The notes under the pieces are model-generated. The model made no database searches. It worked only from the letters and a program-made list of their open reading frames with translations, and was not told the origin of the DNA. The position numbers and the translations under genes are program-made. A DNA stretch of 64,000 bases from Mesorhizobium sp. B2-7-2. GTDB taxonomy: Bacteria; Pseudomonadota; Alphaproteobacteria; Rhizobiales; Rhizobiaceae. Location of the stretch: positions 26,940-90,939 of the forward strand of contig NZ_VFTZ01000024.1 of the NCBI RefSeq assembly GCF_006440775.1. The letters run 5' to 3'. Shown in pieces: positions 34,840-45,322 of this stretch (the stretch's first letter is position 1; every line of letters begins with the position of its first letter).

Positions 34840-35316
34840 ATGGCTCTTTACGAACATGTGTTTCTTGCCCGGCAGGACCTGTCGCAGCAGCAGGTTGATG
34901 CGCTTGTCGAACAGTACAAGGGCGTCATCACGGCGAATGGCGGATCGGTCGGCCGGATCGAGAACTGGGGACTGAAGTCCCTCACCTACCGGGTCAAGAA
35001 AAACCGGAAGGCTTACTACACGCTGATGGACATCACCTGCCCGCCGGCCGCGCTCAACGAAATGGAGCGCCAGATGGGCCTGTCGGAAGACGTCCTTCGC
35101 TTCCTCACCATCAAGGTGGAAGCGCATGAGGAAGGCGCATCGGCGATGATGCAGAAGCGCGAAGAGCGCTCCGAGCGCGGCGGCTTCGGCGACCGCGACC
35201 GTGGCCCGCGTTCGTTCGGCGACCGCGACCGCGGCCCGCGTTCGTTCGGCGACCGCGAAGGCGGCGACCGTGGCCCGCGCCGTCCGCGCGAAGGCGTTGA
35301 AGGAGGTGCAGAATAA
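34840..35316 (+). CDS. rpsF: 30S ribosomal protein S6
   Basis: 158 residues from the ATG at 34840 (MALYEHVFLARQDLSQQQVD). The S6 core spans about residues 1-100, including ENWGLKSLTYRVKKNRKAYY. S6 binds S18 on the small-subunit platform. The C-terminal 40 residues are an Arg/Gly/Asp-rich repeat tail (GDRDRGPRSF units) beyond the core, as in many alphaproteobacteria. Its stop overlaps the rpsR start (TAATG). Confidence 0.97.
   Translation: MALYEHVFLARQDLSQQQVDALVEQYKGVITANGGSVGRIENWGLKSLTYRVKKNRKAYYTLMDITCPPAALNEMERQMGLSEDVLRFLTIKVEAHEEGASAMMQKREERSERGGFGDRDRGPRSFGDRDRGPRSFGDREGGDRGPRRPREGVEGGAE
35185..35257. repeat. 30-bp tandem repeat in the rpsF tail
   Basis: Two near-identical 30-bp units (35185-35214, 35215-35244) and a partial third encode FGDRDRGPRS repeats. 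They differ by one synonymous base (GGTGG versus GCGG in the centre), consistent with recent in-frame duplication. Confidence 0.8.
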
Positions 35317-35564
35317 TGGTCGACATCAACCAGATCCCGACCCGGCGTCCGTTCCATCGCCGCCGCAAGACCTGCCCGTTCTCCGGCGCCAACGCGCCCA
35401 AGATCGACTACAAGGACGTGCGTCTCCTGCAGCGCTACATTTCCGAACGCGGCAAGATCGTGCCCTCGCGCATCACCGCCGTCAGCCAGAAGAAGCAGCG
35501 CGAGCTCGCCAAGGCGATCAAGCGCGCCCGCTTCCTCGGCCTGCTGCCCTACGTGGTTCGCTGA
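35316..35564 (+). CDS. rpsR: 30S ribosomal protein S18
   Basis: 82 residues. RRKTCPFSGANAPKIDYKDVRLLQRYISERGKIVPSRITAVSQKKQRELAKAIKRARFLGLLPY is standard bS18. It overlaps the rpsF stop by one base and has an AAGGAGGTG ribosome site inside the end of rpsF, so it is translationally coupled to S6, its binding partner. Confidence 0.98.
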   Translation: MVDINQIPTRRPFHRRRKTCPFSGANAPKIDYKDVRLLQRYISERGKIVPSRITAVSQKKQRELAKAIKRARFLGLLPYVVR

Positions 35565-35782
35565 GGCCTGAAAGTTCGATGCGGGCGCTTGCCGCCCGCA
35601 TCCACCCCACGGCGACGGGCGCCGCGCGGTTCAAGTCAAATCCCGAGTTGGGGCCGGATGGCCTCTAACTGCCAGGACAGGCAGGACAGCGACAAGAGCG
35701 GCGAGCGCCGCAAAGAGCTTCCTGACCTGTTCCAGATCATTGCGCCAGCCTTCCGGCCGGCGCCAACCGAAGGAACGAAACC

Positions 35783-36367
35783 ATGGAAGTCATTCTCCTC
35801 GAGCGCATTTCCCGCCTCGGCCAGATGGGCGAGACCGTCAAGGTCAAGGACGGGTTCGCCCGCAATTTCCTGCTGCCGCAGGGCAAGGCGCTGCGCGCCA
35901 ACGAAGCCAACAAGAAGAAGTTCGAGGGCCAGCGCGCCCAGCTCGAAGCCCGCAACCTGGAGCGTAAGTCGGAGGCCGCGCAGGTCGCCGAGAAGCTCGA
36001 CGGCAAGAGCTTCATCGTGGTGCGCTCGGCCGGCGAGACCGGTCAGCTCTACGGCTCGGTGTCGACCCGCGACATCGCCGATCTGCTGATCGCCGAAGGC
36101 TTCACCGTCAACCGCAACCAGGTCGAGCTCAACCAGCCGATCAAGACCATCGGCCTCTCCAACGTGGCGATCGCGCTGCATCCGGAAGTCGAGGTCACCG
36201 TGACGCTCAACGTCGCCCGTTCGGCCGACGAGGCGGAGCGCCAGGCCAAGGGCGAGACGCTGACCACCGCCGAAGCCATCTATGGCGAGGACATCAACGA
36301 CAACGCCCGGCCGGAGAATTTCTTCGACCCGAACGCGGAATTCGAAGGCGGCGAAGAGAACGCCTGA
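35783..36367 (+). CDS. rplI: 50S ribosomal protein L9
   Basis: 194 residues. MEVILLERISRLGQMGETVKVKDGFARNFLLPQGKALRA is the canonical L9 N-domain, then a charged connecting helix, then the C-domain VTVTLNVARSADEAERQAKGE. It sits 218 bases after rpsR in the same operon; the gap holds no gene. The C-terminal acidic tail (PENFFDPNAEFEGGEENA) is typical of alphaproteobacterial L9. A strong terminator follows. Confidence 0.97.
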   Translation: MEVILLERISRLGQMGETVKVKDGFARNFLLPQGKALRANEANKKKFEGQRAQLEARNLERKSEAAQVAEKLDGKSFIVVRSAGETGQLYGSVSTRDIADLLIAEGFTVNRNQVELNQPIKTIGLSNVAIALHPEVEVTVTLNVARSADEAERQAKGETLTTAEAIYGEDINDNARPENFFDPNAEFEGGEENA

Positions 36368-36440
36368 TCTCTGGGCCTGATTTGGCACATCCTCCGAAGC
36401 GTCGCTTCGGTTCGCAGACGTCCAGGATTTCTGGACCAAC

Positions 36441-36467
36441 GCCCGGGTCTTCGACCCGGGCTTTTTT
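36441..36467 (+). terminator. Intrinsic terminator after rplI
   Basis: GCCCGGGTC-TTC-GACCCGGGC (36441-36461) is a perfect 9-bp stem with a three-base loop, followed by a run of six T (36462-36467). It closes the rpsF-rpsR-rplI operon. Confidence 0.9.
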
Positions 36468-36612
36468 GTGCCAAAAGGAACTTTTCGACACCCCATATCT
36501 TGTGCACATTACAGCGTGGCGCGTCGATTGGACGCGGGCGAGGCGCCGTGGCATTTTCGATCTGGCATTCCAGTCCGATTACCGGGTGATCCGACTGAGG
36601 GGACATTTGGTC

Positions 36613-37899
36613 ATGAATATCCTGTTGAAACACGTTCTCGAACGCCTGGTGCGCGCCGGCGACCTCAAGGTGACGGGGCCGAAGGGCGCGACGCACAAGT
36701 TCGGCGACGGCAGCGGCGAGCCGGTGCATATCCACATCAAGACCACGCATGCCGAGCGCGCCATCACCTTCGATCCGATGCTGGCGGTGCCCGAAGCCTA
36801 TATGGACGGCGAGCTCGACGTGATCGAGGGCGGCGTTCTCGGCCTGATGCGCATCGCGTTCCAGAACATGGGATCGAGCGGCATCGACGTAACCTGGTCG
36901 AAGGCGATCGAGGGGCTGCGCCACGCCTTCCGCCGGCTGCAGCAGATCAACACCGCCGCGCGCTCGCGCCGCAACGTCGAACGCCACTACGATCTCTCGG
37001 GCGAGCTCTACAAGCTCTTCCTCGACGAGGACATGCAGTATTCCTGCGCCTATTTCGAACAGCCCGACATGACGCTCGACGAGGCGCAGCTTGCCAAGAA
37101 GCGACACATCGCCGCCAAGCTGAGGCTCAAGGCCGGCCAAACGGTGCTCGACATCGGCTCCGGCTGGGGCGGGCTGGGCCTCTATCTCGCCAAGGTCTTC
37201 GACGTCGACGTGCAGGGCGTCACCCTCTCCACCGAACAGCATGGCGTCGCCACCGACCGCGCTCATGCGCAGGGCCTGCAGGACCGCGTGCATTTCGAAC
37301 TCAAGGATTATCGCCACATCAACGAACGTTTCGACCGCATCGTCTCGGTCGGCATGTTCGAGCATGTCGGCGTCAACCACTACCGCACCTTCTTCGACAA
37401 GGCCGCGACGCTGCTCAAGCCCGACGGCGTGATGCTGCTCCATACCATCGGCCGTTCCGGCGTGCCGTGGGCGACCAGTGCCTTCGTCCGCAAGTACATT
37501 TTCCCGGGCGGCTACATCCCGGCGATGTCGGAGGTGATGCCGGCGATCGAGAAGTCGGGCCTCGTCGTCACCGATATCGAAATCCTGCGGCTGCATTACG
37601 CCGATACGCTCAAGCATTGGGGCGAGCGCTTCGCCGCCAACCGCGACAAGGCGAAAGCGATCTATGACGAGCGCTTCTGCCGCATGTGGGAGTTCTATCT
37701 CGCCGCTTCCGAGGCCGCCTTCCGCTGGCAGGACCTGGTGATCTTCCAGTTCCAGATCGCCAAGAAGAACGACACGCTGCCGATGACGCGCGACTACATG
37801 GCCAAATGCGAGAAGGCGCTGGAGCTGCGCGATATCGGCCACCAGGAGCCGGCGGCGCCGGCGCCCTCCAAGCCGACCCGCCGCAAGAAGGTGGAATAG
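36613..37899 (+). CDS. cfa: Cyclopropane-fatty-acyl-phospholipid synthase
   Basis: 428 residues from the ATG at 36613; a longer in-frame reading crosses the rplI terminator and is rejected. The SAM-binding VLDIGSGWGGLGLYLA (about 178-193), RNVERHYDLSGELYKLFLDEDMQYSCAYF and FVRKYIFPGGYIPAMSE are hallmarks of Cfa. It adds a methylene across acyl double bonds in membrane phospholipids, important in stationary phase and acid stress. A Pro/Ala/Lys-rich tail follows. It is ended by the next terminator. Confidence 0.95.
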   Translation: MNILLKHVLERLVRAGDLKVTGPKGATHKFGDGSGEPVHIHIKTTHAERAITFDPMLAVPEAYMDGELDVIEGGVLGLMRIAFQNMGSSGIDVTWSKAIEGLRHAFRRLQQINTAARSRRNVERHYDLSGELYKLFLDEDMQYSCAYFEQPDMTLDEAQLAKKRHIAAKLRLKAGQTVLDIGSGWGGLGLYLAKVFDVDVQGVTLSTEQHGVATDRAHAQGLQDRVHFELKDYRHINERFDRIVSVGMFEHVGVNHYRTFFDKAATLLKPDGVMLLHTIGRSGVPWATSAFVRKYIFPGGYIPAMSEVMPAIEKSGLVVTDIEILRLHYADTLKHWGERFAANRDKAKAIYDERFCRMWEFYLAASEAAFRWQDLVIFQFQIAKKNDTLPMTRDYMAKCEKALELRDIGHQEPAAPAPSKPTRRKKVE

Positions 37900-37935
37900 T
37901 CGCGCAATGCCGCTTGCCATTGCGGCCTGACGCCA

Positions 37936-37967
37936 CGAAAAAGGTCTCGTTCGCGAGACCTTTTTTC
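37936..37967 (+). terminator. Intrinsic terminator after cfa, abutting ynfA
   Basis: GGTCTCG-TTCG-CGAGACC (37943-37960) with a UUCG tetraloop, flanked by an A-run (37938-37942) and a T-run (37961-37966). The A-run would also allow termination leftward. The ynfA ATG begins at 37968, two bases after the T-run. Confidence 0.92.
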
Positions 37968-38291
37968 ATGACCTACCTCATCTACACCGCAGCCGCTCTT
38001 GCCGAGATCGCCGGCTGCTTCTCGTTCTGGGCGTGGTGGCGGCTGGAGAAGTCGGCGCTCTGGCTTCTCCCCGGCCTCGTCTCGCTGGCGCTGTTCGCCT
38101 TGCTGCTGTCGCTGGTCGACACGGAGGCGGCGGGCCGCGCCTATGCCGCCTATGGCGGCATCTACATCGCCGCCTCGCTCGGCTGGCTGTGGCTGGTCGA
38201 GGGCGTGCGCCCCGACCGCTGGGATCTGGCCGGCGCCGCGCTCTGCATCGTCGGCGCCTCGGTCATCCTGCTTGCGCCGAGGGGGGCCTGA
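37968..38291 (+). CDS. YnfA / UPF0060 family small membrane protein
   Basis: 107 residues in four membrane helices (about 3-22, 31-50, 58-78 and 85-104). The start MTYLIYTAAALAEIAGCFSFWAWWRLEKS and the end DLAGAALCIVGASVILLAPR match the YnfA family, which is of uncertain function but resembles small multidrug exporters. The start is fixed by family alignment, yet it lies directly behind the cfa terminator with no ribosome site visible. It is coupled to the following gene, whose ATG is one base past its stop. Confidence 0.9.
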   Translation: MTYLIYTAAALAEIAGCFSFWAWWRLEKSALWLLPGLVSLALFALLLSLVDTEAAGRAYAAYGGIYIAASLGWLWLVEGVRPDRWDLAGAALCIVGASVILLAPRGA

Positions 38292-38292
38292 A

Positions 38293-39258
38293 ATGGAACT
38301 GCCCGCCCCGCTCCGGCAAGGCGTCGACAGCCTCCTGGAGAAGGTGCCGCTTTCGGCGCTGAAACAGGCGGCGCGGACGCTCTCGGAGCGCTACCGCGCC
38401 GAGCTGCGCGACGGCCGCCCGCATATGGGCGAGGACATGGCCGTCAAGGCCTATCTGGCGACGCGGCTGCCCGCCACCTATGCCGCCGTGCGCGCCAGCC
38501 TCGATGCCTTGATCGAGACCCGCCCCGACTTCCGGCCGGCGAGCCTGCTCGATGTCGGCGCCGGACCTGGCACCATGCTTTGGGCCACGACTGACGCCTG
38601 GCCTGAGCTGGAACGGGCGGTGCTGGTCGAGGCAAGCGCTGCCGTGCGCAAGGTCGGCCAGGCGCTCGCGGAAGGCGCGATCGCTGCCCGCACCGACTGG
38701 ATCGCCGGCGACGCCACCATCGATCTCGACGGCATCATGCCCGCCGACCTCGTCAGCGCCGCCTATGTGCTGGACGAGATCGTGCCTTTATCGCTGCCGA
38801 GGCTCATCGACCGCCTCTGGCGGCTCACGGTCGACACATTGCTCATCGTCGAGCCCGGCACGCCCGCCGGCTGGCAGCGCATCCTTGCCGCGCGCCGGCA
38901 ACTGATTGCGGCCGGCGCGCATGTTTCGGCACCCTGCCCGCACGCGGCGCCCTGCCCGCTTGCGCCGCCCGACTGGTGTCATTTCGCGCGCCGCGTCGCC
39001 CGGTCGCGCCTGCATCGCCTGGTCAAGGAGGCCGAGGTGCCATGGGAGGACGAGAAGTTCATCTATCTCGCCGCCTCCCGGCAGCCCGCGCCGGCGCATT
39101 CGGCGCGGGTGATCGCGCCGCCAAAGGGGGGCTCCGGCAAGGTGGTGCTAAAACTCTGCCAACCGAACGGCAGCGCCGGCGAGCGCCTGTTCAGCAAGCG
39201 CGACGGCGAGTTGTTCAAGGCTGCGCGGCGGGCGGACTGGGGCGACACGCTGGACTGA
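38293..39258 (+). CDS. Rsm22-family small-subunit rRNA methyltransferase-like protein
   Basis: 321 residues from the ATG at 38293, one base after the ynfA stop. A SAM-binding motif LLDVGAGPGTMLWA lies near 95-108, followed by LVSAAYVLDEI. A cysteine cluster (CPHAAPCPL ... WCHF, about 215-233) matches the iron-sulfur motif known from Rsm22 proteins of mitochondria and alphaproteobacteria, which act in small-subunit assembly. Whether it methylates rRNA itself is unsettled in the family. Confidence 0.85.
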   Translation: MELPAPLRQGVDSLLEKVPLSALKQAARTLSERYRAELRDGRPHMGEDMAVKAYLATRLPATYAAVRASLDALIETRPDFRPASLLDVGAGPGTMLWATTDAWPELERAVLVEASAAVRKVGQALAEGAIAARTDWIAGDATIDLDGIMPADLVSAAYVLDEIVPLSLPRLIDRLWRLTVDTLLIVEPGTPAGWQRILAARRQLIAAGAHVSAPCPHAAPCPLAPPDWCHFARRVARSRLHRLVKEAEVPWEDEKFIYLAASRQPAPAHSARVIAPPKGGSGKVVLKLCQPNGSAGERLFSKRDGELFKAARRADWGDTLD

Positions 39259-39320
39259 GGGAGCGATCGGGAGAAGACGCATCGTCGATGTGGCCGATGC
39301 CTTTGTGGAACAGCGACTTT

Positions 39321-39562
39321 GGAGATTAGCCGAAGCGCCCGAAACTTCGTCATCCACGGGCGGAGCGGGAGCGCAGCGGACGCGTAGACCCGAGGATCCA
39401 TTCCGTGACCTCGCGCGAAGAATGAAGGCGGCGCAGAACAGGGCCGTTCTGCATCGCCGCGACGCTTATAGGTCACGGAATGGATCCTCGGGTCTGCGCG
39501 CGTCGCTTCGCTCCTTGCTCCGCCCGTGGATGACGACTTGACCGACATTTCGGCTAACCTCG
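39321..39562. repeat. About 240-bp palindromic element between rsm22 and dnaB
   Basis: Long inverted arms, about 39348-39412 and 39471-39535, share GTCATCCACGGGCGGAGC and ACCCGAGGATCCATTCCGTGACC with small indels. Outer short arms (TTAGCCGAA near 39326; TTCGGCTAA near 39549) extend the pairing. The centre (39413-39470) is unique. No transposase is present. The remaining sequence to 39904 shows nothing I can name beyond the dnaB leader. Confidence 0.8.
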
Positions 39563-39904
39563 AAGGTTGGTGAACGCCCAAAAGAAGCAACTCGCTACTT
39601 TGGCGATCAGCCGAGGACGTCCGCGATTCTCTGCGCGAGCGGATGCGGCTGGTCGGTTGTGAGCGAGCGTTCGACGACAATCGGGCGCCCGAAATGTTCT
39701 TGCTTCGTTCCATATTTGCAACTAAGAATCGCCGCTTGCCGAGTCAACCGGAATCGGGCCCCCGGAATACTGTCCTGTGGATGGTTTGCCGATCCTGTGA
39801 ACATTGGGGCGTCAAGCTGGTTGGACCGAGGGTGTTGCAGAAAGGTCAGCATCGAATCTTCCCGTTCTGATATCGAGGACAGCGGGATCGAAACCGGGGA
39901 TATC

Positions 39905-41395
39905 ATGGCAGAGGCGGCACTGAAATTCGGCGCGGCGGAGACGCCGCTCTATCGCGAGGCACCGAACAACATCGAGGCCGAGCAGGCGCTGCTCGGCGCC
40001 ATCCTCGTCAACAACGACGCCTTCTACCGCGTTTCCGATTTCTTGAAGCCGGCGCATTTCTACGAGCCGCTGCACCGCCGCATCTTCGAGATCGCGGCCG
40101 AGCTCATCCGCATGGGCAAGATCGCGACGCCGATCACGCTCAAGACCTTCCTGCCGGCCGACGAGAAGGTCGGCGACATGACGGTGGCGCAATATGTCGT
40201 GCGCCTCGCCGTCGAGGCCGTCACCGTCGTCAACGCCACCGACTATGGCCGCGCCATCTACGACCTTGCGACGCGCCGCGCGCTGATCACCGTCGGCGAG
40301 GACATGGTCAACATCGCCTATGACGCGCCGGTCGACATGTCGCCCTCCGACCAGATCGAGGATGCCGAGCGCCGGCTGTTCGAGCTTGCCGAAACCGGCC
40401 GCTATGATGGCGGCTTCGAGAGCTTCAACGATGCGGTCAAGACCGCTGTCGACATGGCCAACGCCGCCTATATGCGCGACGGCCACCTGTCGGGCATCGC
40501 CACCGGACTGCGCGACCTCGATCGCCGCATGGGCGGCCTGCAGCCCTCCGACCTGATCGTGCTCGCCGGACGTCCGGGCATGGGCAAGACCTCGTTGGCC
40601 ACCAACATCGCCTTCAACATTGCCGAGGCTTACGTTCCGGCGCAGCAGGCCGATGGCAGCTTCAAGGCCGCCAATGGCGGCGTCGTCGGCTTCTTCTCGC
40701 TCGAAATGTCATCGGAGCAGCTGGCCACCCGCATCATCTCCGAGCAGACCGAGATCTCGTCCTCGAAGATCCGCCGCGGCGAGATCACCGAGATGGATTT
40801 CGAAAAACTGGTCGCCTGCTCGCAGACGATGCAGAAGATCCCGCTGTTCATCGACCAGACCGGCGGTATCTCGATCGCGCAGCTTTCCGCCCGCGCGCGG
40901 CGTCTGAAGCGCCAGCGCGGTCTCGATCTCATCGTCATCGACTATATCCAGCTGATGCAGGGCTCCTCCGCGCGCGCCTCGCAGAACCGCGTGCAGGAAA
41001 TCACCGAGATCACCACGGGCCTGAAGGCTCTGGCCAAGGAGCTCGGCGTGCCGATCATCGCGCTGTCGCAGCTGTCGCGTCAGGTCGAAAGCCGCGACGA
41101 CAAGCGCCCACAGCTCTCGGACCTGCGCGAATCCGGCTCCATCGAGCAGGACGCCGACGTGGTGCTGTTCGTCTATCGCGAGGAATATTACCTCAAGAAC
41201 CGCGAGCCGAAGCTCGGCACCGAGGAATACATCAAGTGGGAAAACGAGATGAACGAGGCGCGCGGCAAGGCCGAGTGCATCATCGCCAAGCAGCGCCACG
41301 GACCGACCGGCACCGTCAGCCTCGCCTTCCACGGTGAATTCACGCGGTTCTCGGATCTGGCGGAAGAGCATCATCTGCCGGAGAGGTTTGAGTGA
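39905..41395 (+). CDS. dnaB: Replicative DNA helicase
   Basis: 496 residues from the ATG at 39905. The N-domain (NNIEAEQALLGAILVNNDAFYRVSDFLKPAHF) and RecA-like motor are standard for DnaB: Walker A AGRPGMGKTS, FFSLEMSSEQLA, VIDYIQLM (Walker B) and DLRESGSIEQDADVV. A roughly 12-residue insertion (QQADGSFKAANGG) after Walker A is common in alphaproteobacterial DnaB and is not an intein. It unwinds the replication fork as a hexamer. Confidence 0.97.
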   Translation: MAEAALKFGAAETPLYREAPNNIEAEQALLGAILVNNDAFYRVSDFLKPAHFYEPLHRRIFEIAAELIRMGKIATPITLKTFLPADEKVGDMTVAQYVVRLAVEAVTVVNATDYGRAIYDLATRRALITVGEDMVNIAYDAPVDMSPSDQIEDAERRLFELAETGRYDGGFESFNDAVKTAVDMANAAYMRDGHLSGIATGLRDLDRRMGGLQPSDLIVLAGRPGMGKTSLATNIAFNIAEAYVPAQQADGSFKAANGGVVGFFSLEMSSEQLATRIISEQTEISSSKIRRGEITEMDFEKLVACSQTMQKIPLFIDQTGGISIAQLSARARRLKRQRGLDLIVIDYIQLMQGSSARASQNRVQEITEITTGLKALAKELGVPIIALSQLSRQVESRDDKRPQLSDLRESGSIEQDADVVLFVYREEYYLKNREPKLGTEEYIKWENEMNEARGKAECIIAKQRHGPTGTVSLAFHGEFTRFSDLAEEHHLPERFE

Positions 41396-41419
41396 GCTTG
41401 AGACAGGTCTCACTCCGTC

Positions 41420-41579
41420 ACCCCCCTCTCTGTCCTGCCGGACATCTCCCCCTCAAGGGGGGAGATTGGATGTCGCATCGGCTTTCGCCAATCGCCGACG
41501 TTGCAAGGTGGGCGCCGTCGGCAAAACTGCCGATCTCCCCCCTAGAGGGGGAGATGTCCGGCAGGACAGAGGGGGGCGC
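41420..41579. repeat. Palindromic repeat (family 2) between dnaB and radA
   Basis: Inverted arms at about 41420-41466 and 41532-41579: CCCCCCTCT.TGTCCTGCCGGACATCTCCCCCT and its reverse complement. Each arm contains the inner hairpin TCTCCCCCTCAAGGGGGGAGA. Related copies lie at 46505-46660, 47220-47405 and 61454-61637. Confidence 0.85.
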
Positions 41580-41615
41580 TGTCCCGCCGGCCTATCCAAT
41601 GTTGGGCCATCCCTG

Positions 41616-43019
<1,404 letters not shown>

Positions 43020-43061
43020 TGCGGCTCGTCGGGCCGTAAGACAGGAAGTGGGGCGAGAACC

Positions 43062-43739
43062 ATGCCGATTACGCTGCTTGACGGAATCCTCGTCGGCTTC
43101 ACCCTGGTCTCAGCAATGCTCGCCATGGTGCGCGGCTTCTCCCGCGAAGTGCTCTCGGTGGTTTCCTGGGCAGCGGCGGCGGCGGCGGCTTTCTTCTTCT
43201 ACAAGCCGGTCCTGCCCTATGTTCAGCCCTATGTCGACAACGACAAGATCGCGATGGCGGCTTCGGCGGGCATCGTCTTCCTCATCGCGCTGATCGTCGT
43301 CTCCGTCATCACCATGAAGCTCGCCGACTGGATCATCGATTCGCGCATCGGCGCGCTCGACCGCACGCTCGGCTTCCTCTATGGCGCGGCGCGCGGCATC
43401 CTGGTGGTCGCGGTGGCGCTGCTGTTCTTCAACTGGCTGGCCGGCGCCAAGGCGCCTGCCTGGATCGCCAACGCCAAGTCGCGGCCGTTGCTGGAGACGA
43501 TCGGCGCCAAGCTCGAAAGCGTGCTGCCGGAAAACACCGAGGAACTGGTCAACAAATACACGCATAAGGGCACGCCGCAGGCCGGCGCACCGGCCACGAC
43601 CGACCAGCCCGCGGCCGAGCCGCCGGCAGGCGACGACAACGCGCCGGCGCCAGACGATAGCGAGGGCGAGGCGCCCGCCGACAACGAGCCGGCGCCGGCC
43701 ACGCCAGCGCCCGCCCCGGCTCCAGCGCCGGCAAACTGA
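43062..43739 (+). CDS. cvpA: CvpA family membrane protein
   Basis: 225 residues with four membrane segments in the first 130 (about 5-25, 30-50, 64-84 and 105-125) in the CvpA pattern, including RGFSREVLSVVSW and ARGILVVAVAL. The last 60 residues are Pro/Ala/Asp-rich low complexity. CvpA is needed for colicin V export in E. coli and sits upstream of purF in many proteobacteria, as here. Its molecular function is not settled. Confidence 0.9.
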   Translation: MPITLLDGILVGFTLVSAMLAMVRGFSREVLSVVSWAAAAAAAFFFYKPVLPYVQPYVDNDKIAMAASAGIVFLIALIVVSVITMKLADWIIDSRIGALDRTLGFLYGAARGILVVAVALLFFNWLAGAKAPAWIANAKSRPLLETIGAKLESVLPENTEELVNKYTHKGTPQAGAPATTDQPAAEPPAGDDNAPAPDDSEGEAPADNEPAPATPAPAPAPAPAN

Positions 43740-43840
43740 TCGCGAGCCGGCCTGGTGCCGGTTGTGAATGCAAGAAAGCGTGCGTTGCGTTCCGCGAGCG
43801 ATCGCCTTATATGGCGGCTTTAGCGGAGCTTGAGCACCAG

Positions 43841-45322
43841 ATGGCAGACTCAACGGCAGATGAAGGCAAGGTCCTTTCCGCCGAGGCCGATGATCATTTT
43901 CATGACGAATGCGGCGTGTTCGGCATCTTCGGCCGGCAGGACGCGGCGGCCATCGTCACACTCGGCCTTCATGCCCTGCAGCATCGCGGCCAGGAAGCGG
44001 CCGGCATCGTCTCCTATGATGGCACCCAGTTCCATGTCGAACGCCATGTCGGCCTGATCGGCGATACCTTCACCAAACAGCGCGTCATCGACAGCCTGCA
44101 AGGCAACCGCGCCATCGGCCACACGCGCTACGCCACCACCGGCGGCGCCGGGCTGCGCAACATCCAGCCTTTCTTCGCCGAGCTCGCGGAAGGCGGTCTT
44201 GCCGTGGCTCACAACGGCAATCTCACCAACGCGCTCACCGTGCAGCGCGCGCTGCAGAAGCAGGGCTCGATCTTCTCCTCGACCTCCGACACCGAGACGC
44301 TGCTGCATCTGGTCGCAACCAGCAAGGAGCGCGATTTGAATTCGCGTTTCATCGATGCGATCCGCCAGGTCGAAGGCGCCTTCTCGCTGGTGGCGATGAC
44401 CGCCAAGAAGATGATCGGCTGCCGCGATCCGCTCGGCATCCGCCCGCTGGTGCTTGGCGACCTCGACGGCGCCTGGATCCTCGCTTCCGAAACCTGCGCG
44501 CTCGACATCATCGGCGCCCGCTTCGTGCGCGACATCAAGCCCGGCGAGATGGTTGTGGTCACCGCGAAGGGCATCGAGAGCATCTTCCCGTTCGAGCCGC
44601 AGAAGACGCGCTTCTGCATCTTCGAATATGTCTATTTCGCGCGGCCGGATTCCTCGGTCGAAGGCCGCAATGTCTATGATGTGAGGAAGCGCATCGGAGC
44701 CGAGCTCGCGCAGGAAAGCCCGGTCGAGGCCGACATCGTCGTGCCGGTGCCGGATTCCGGGACGCCGGCCGCGATCGGCTTCTCCCAGGCCGCCGGCATT
44801 CCCTTCGAGCTCGGCATCATCCGCAACCATTATGTCGGCCGCACCTTCATCCAGCCAGGCGATTCCATTCGCCACATGGGCGTGAAGCTCAAGCACAACG
44901 CCAACCGCCGCATGATCGAGGGCAAGCGCGTGGTGCTGGTCGACGATTCGATCGTTCGCGGCACCACCAGCCAGAAGATCGTGCAGATGGTGCGCGACGC
45001 CGGCGCCAGGGAAGTGCATATGCGCATCGCCTCGCCGCCGACCAGCGCGTCCTGCTTCTACGGCGTCGACACGCCGGAGAAGTCGAAGCTGCTTGCGTCG
45101 CGCATGTCGGTCGAGGAGATGGCGGAGTTCATCCGCGTCGATTCGCTCGGCTTCCTGTCGATCGACGGGCTCTACCGCGCCGTCGGCGAGGCGCGCCGCG
45201 ACAACGACCAGCCGCAATTCTGCGACGCCTGCTTCACGGGACAGTACCCCACCCGCCTGCTCGACTTCGAAGGCCACGACAATGTGCGCACGCTGTCGCT
45301 GCTGGCGAGCGGCGGGGCGTAG
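43841..45322 (+). CDS. purF: Amidophosphoribosyltransferase
   Basis: About 493 residues from the ATG at 43841; an in-frame ATG at 43811 is an alternative and neither has a strong ribosome site. The mature N-terminal nucleophile Cys lies in HDECGVFGIFG after a short propeptide. The PRPP loop VVLVDDSIVRGTTSQKI and QHRGQEAAGIV are clear. PurF transfers glutamine amide nitrogen to PRPP, the committed step of purine synthesis. Confidence 0.96.
   Translation: MADSTADEGKVLSAEADDHFHDECGVFGIFGRQDAAAIVTLGLHALQHRGQEAAGIVSYDGTQFHVERHVGLIGDTFTKQRVIDSLQGNRAIGHTRYATTGGAGLRNIQPFFAELAEGGLAVAHNGNLTNALTVQRALQKQGSIFSSTSDTETLLHLVATSKERDLNSRFIDAIRQVEGAFSLVAMTAKKMIGCRDPLGIRPLVLGDLDGAWILASETCALDIIGARFVRDIKPGEMVVVTAKGIESIFPFEPQKTRFCIFEYVYFARPDSSVEGRNVYDVRKRIGAELAQESPVEADIVVPVPDSGTPAAIGFSQAAGIPFELGIIRNHYVGRTFIQPGDSIRHMGVKLKHNANRRMIEGKRVVLVDDSIVRGTTSQKIVQMVRDAGAREVHMRIASPPTSASCFYGVDTPEKSKLLASRMSVEEMAEFIRVDSLGFLSIDGLYRAVGEARRDNDQPQFCDACFTGQYPTRLLDFEGHDNVRTLSLLASGGA

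Noticed and set aside
36280..37920. 546-codon minus-strand frame opposite cfa
   Set aside because: It runs through the rplI terminator and mirrors Cfa; no recognisable domain.
40600..40690. Possible intein in dnaB after Walker A
   Set aside because: The insertion is only about a dozen residues and lacks intein splice or endonuclease motifs.
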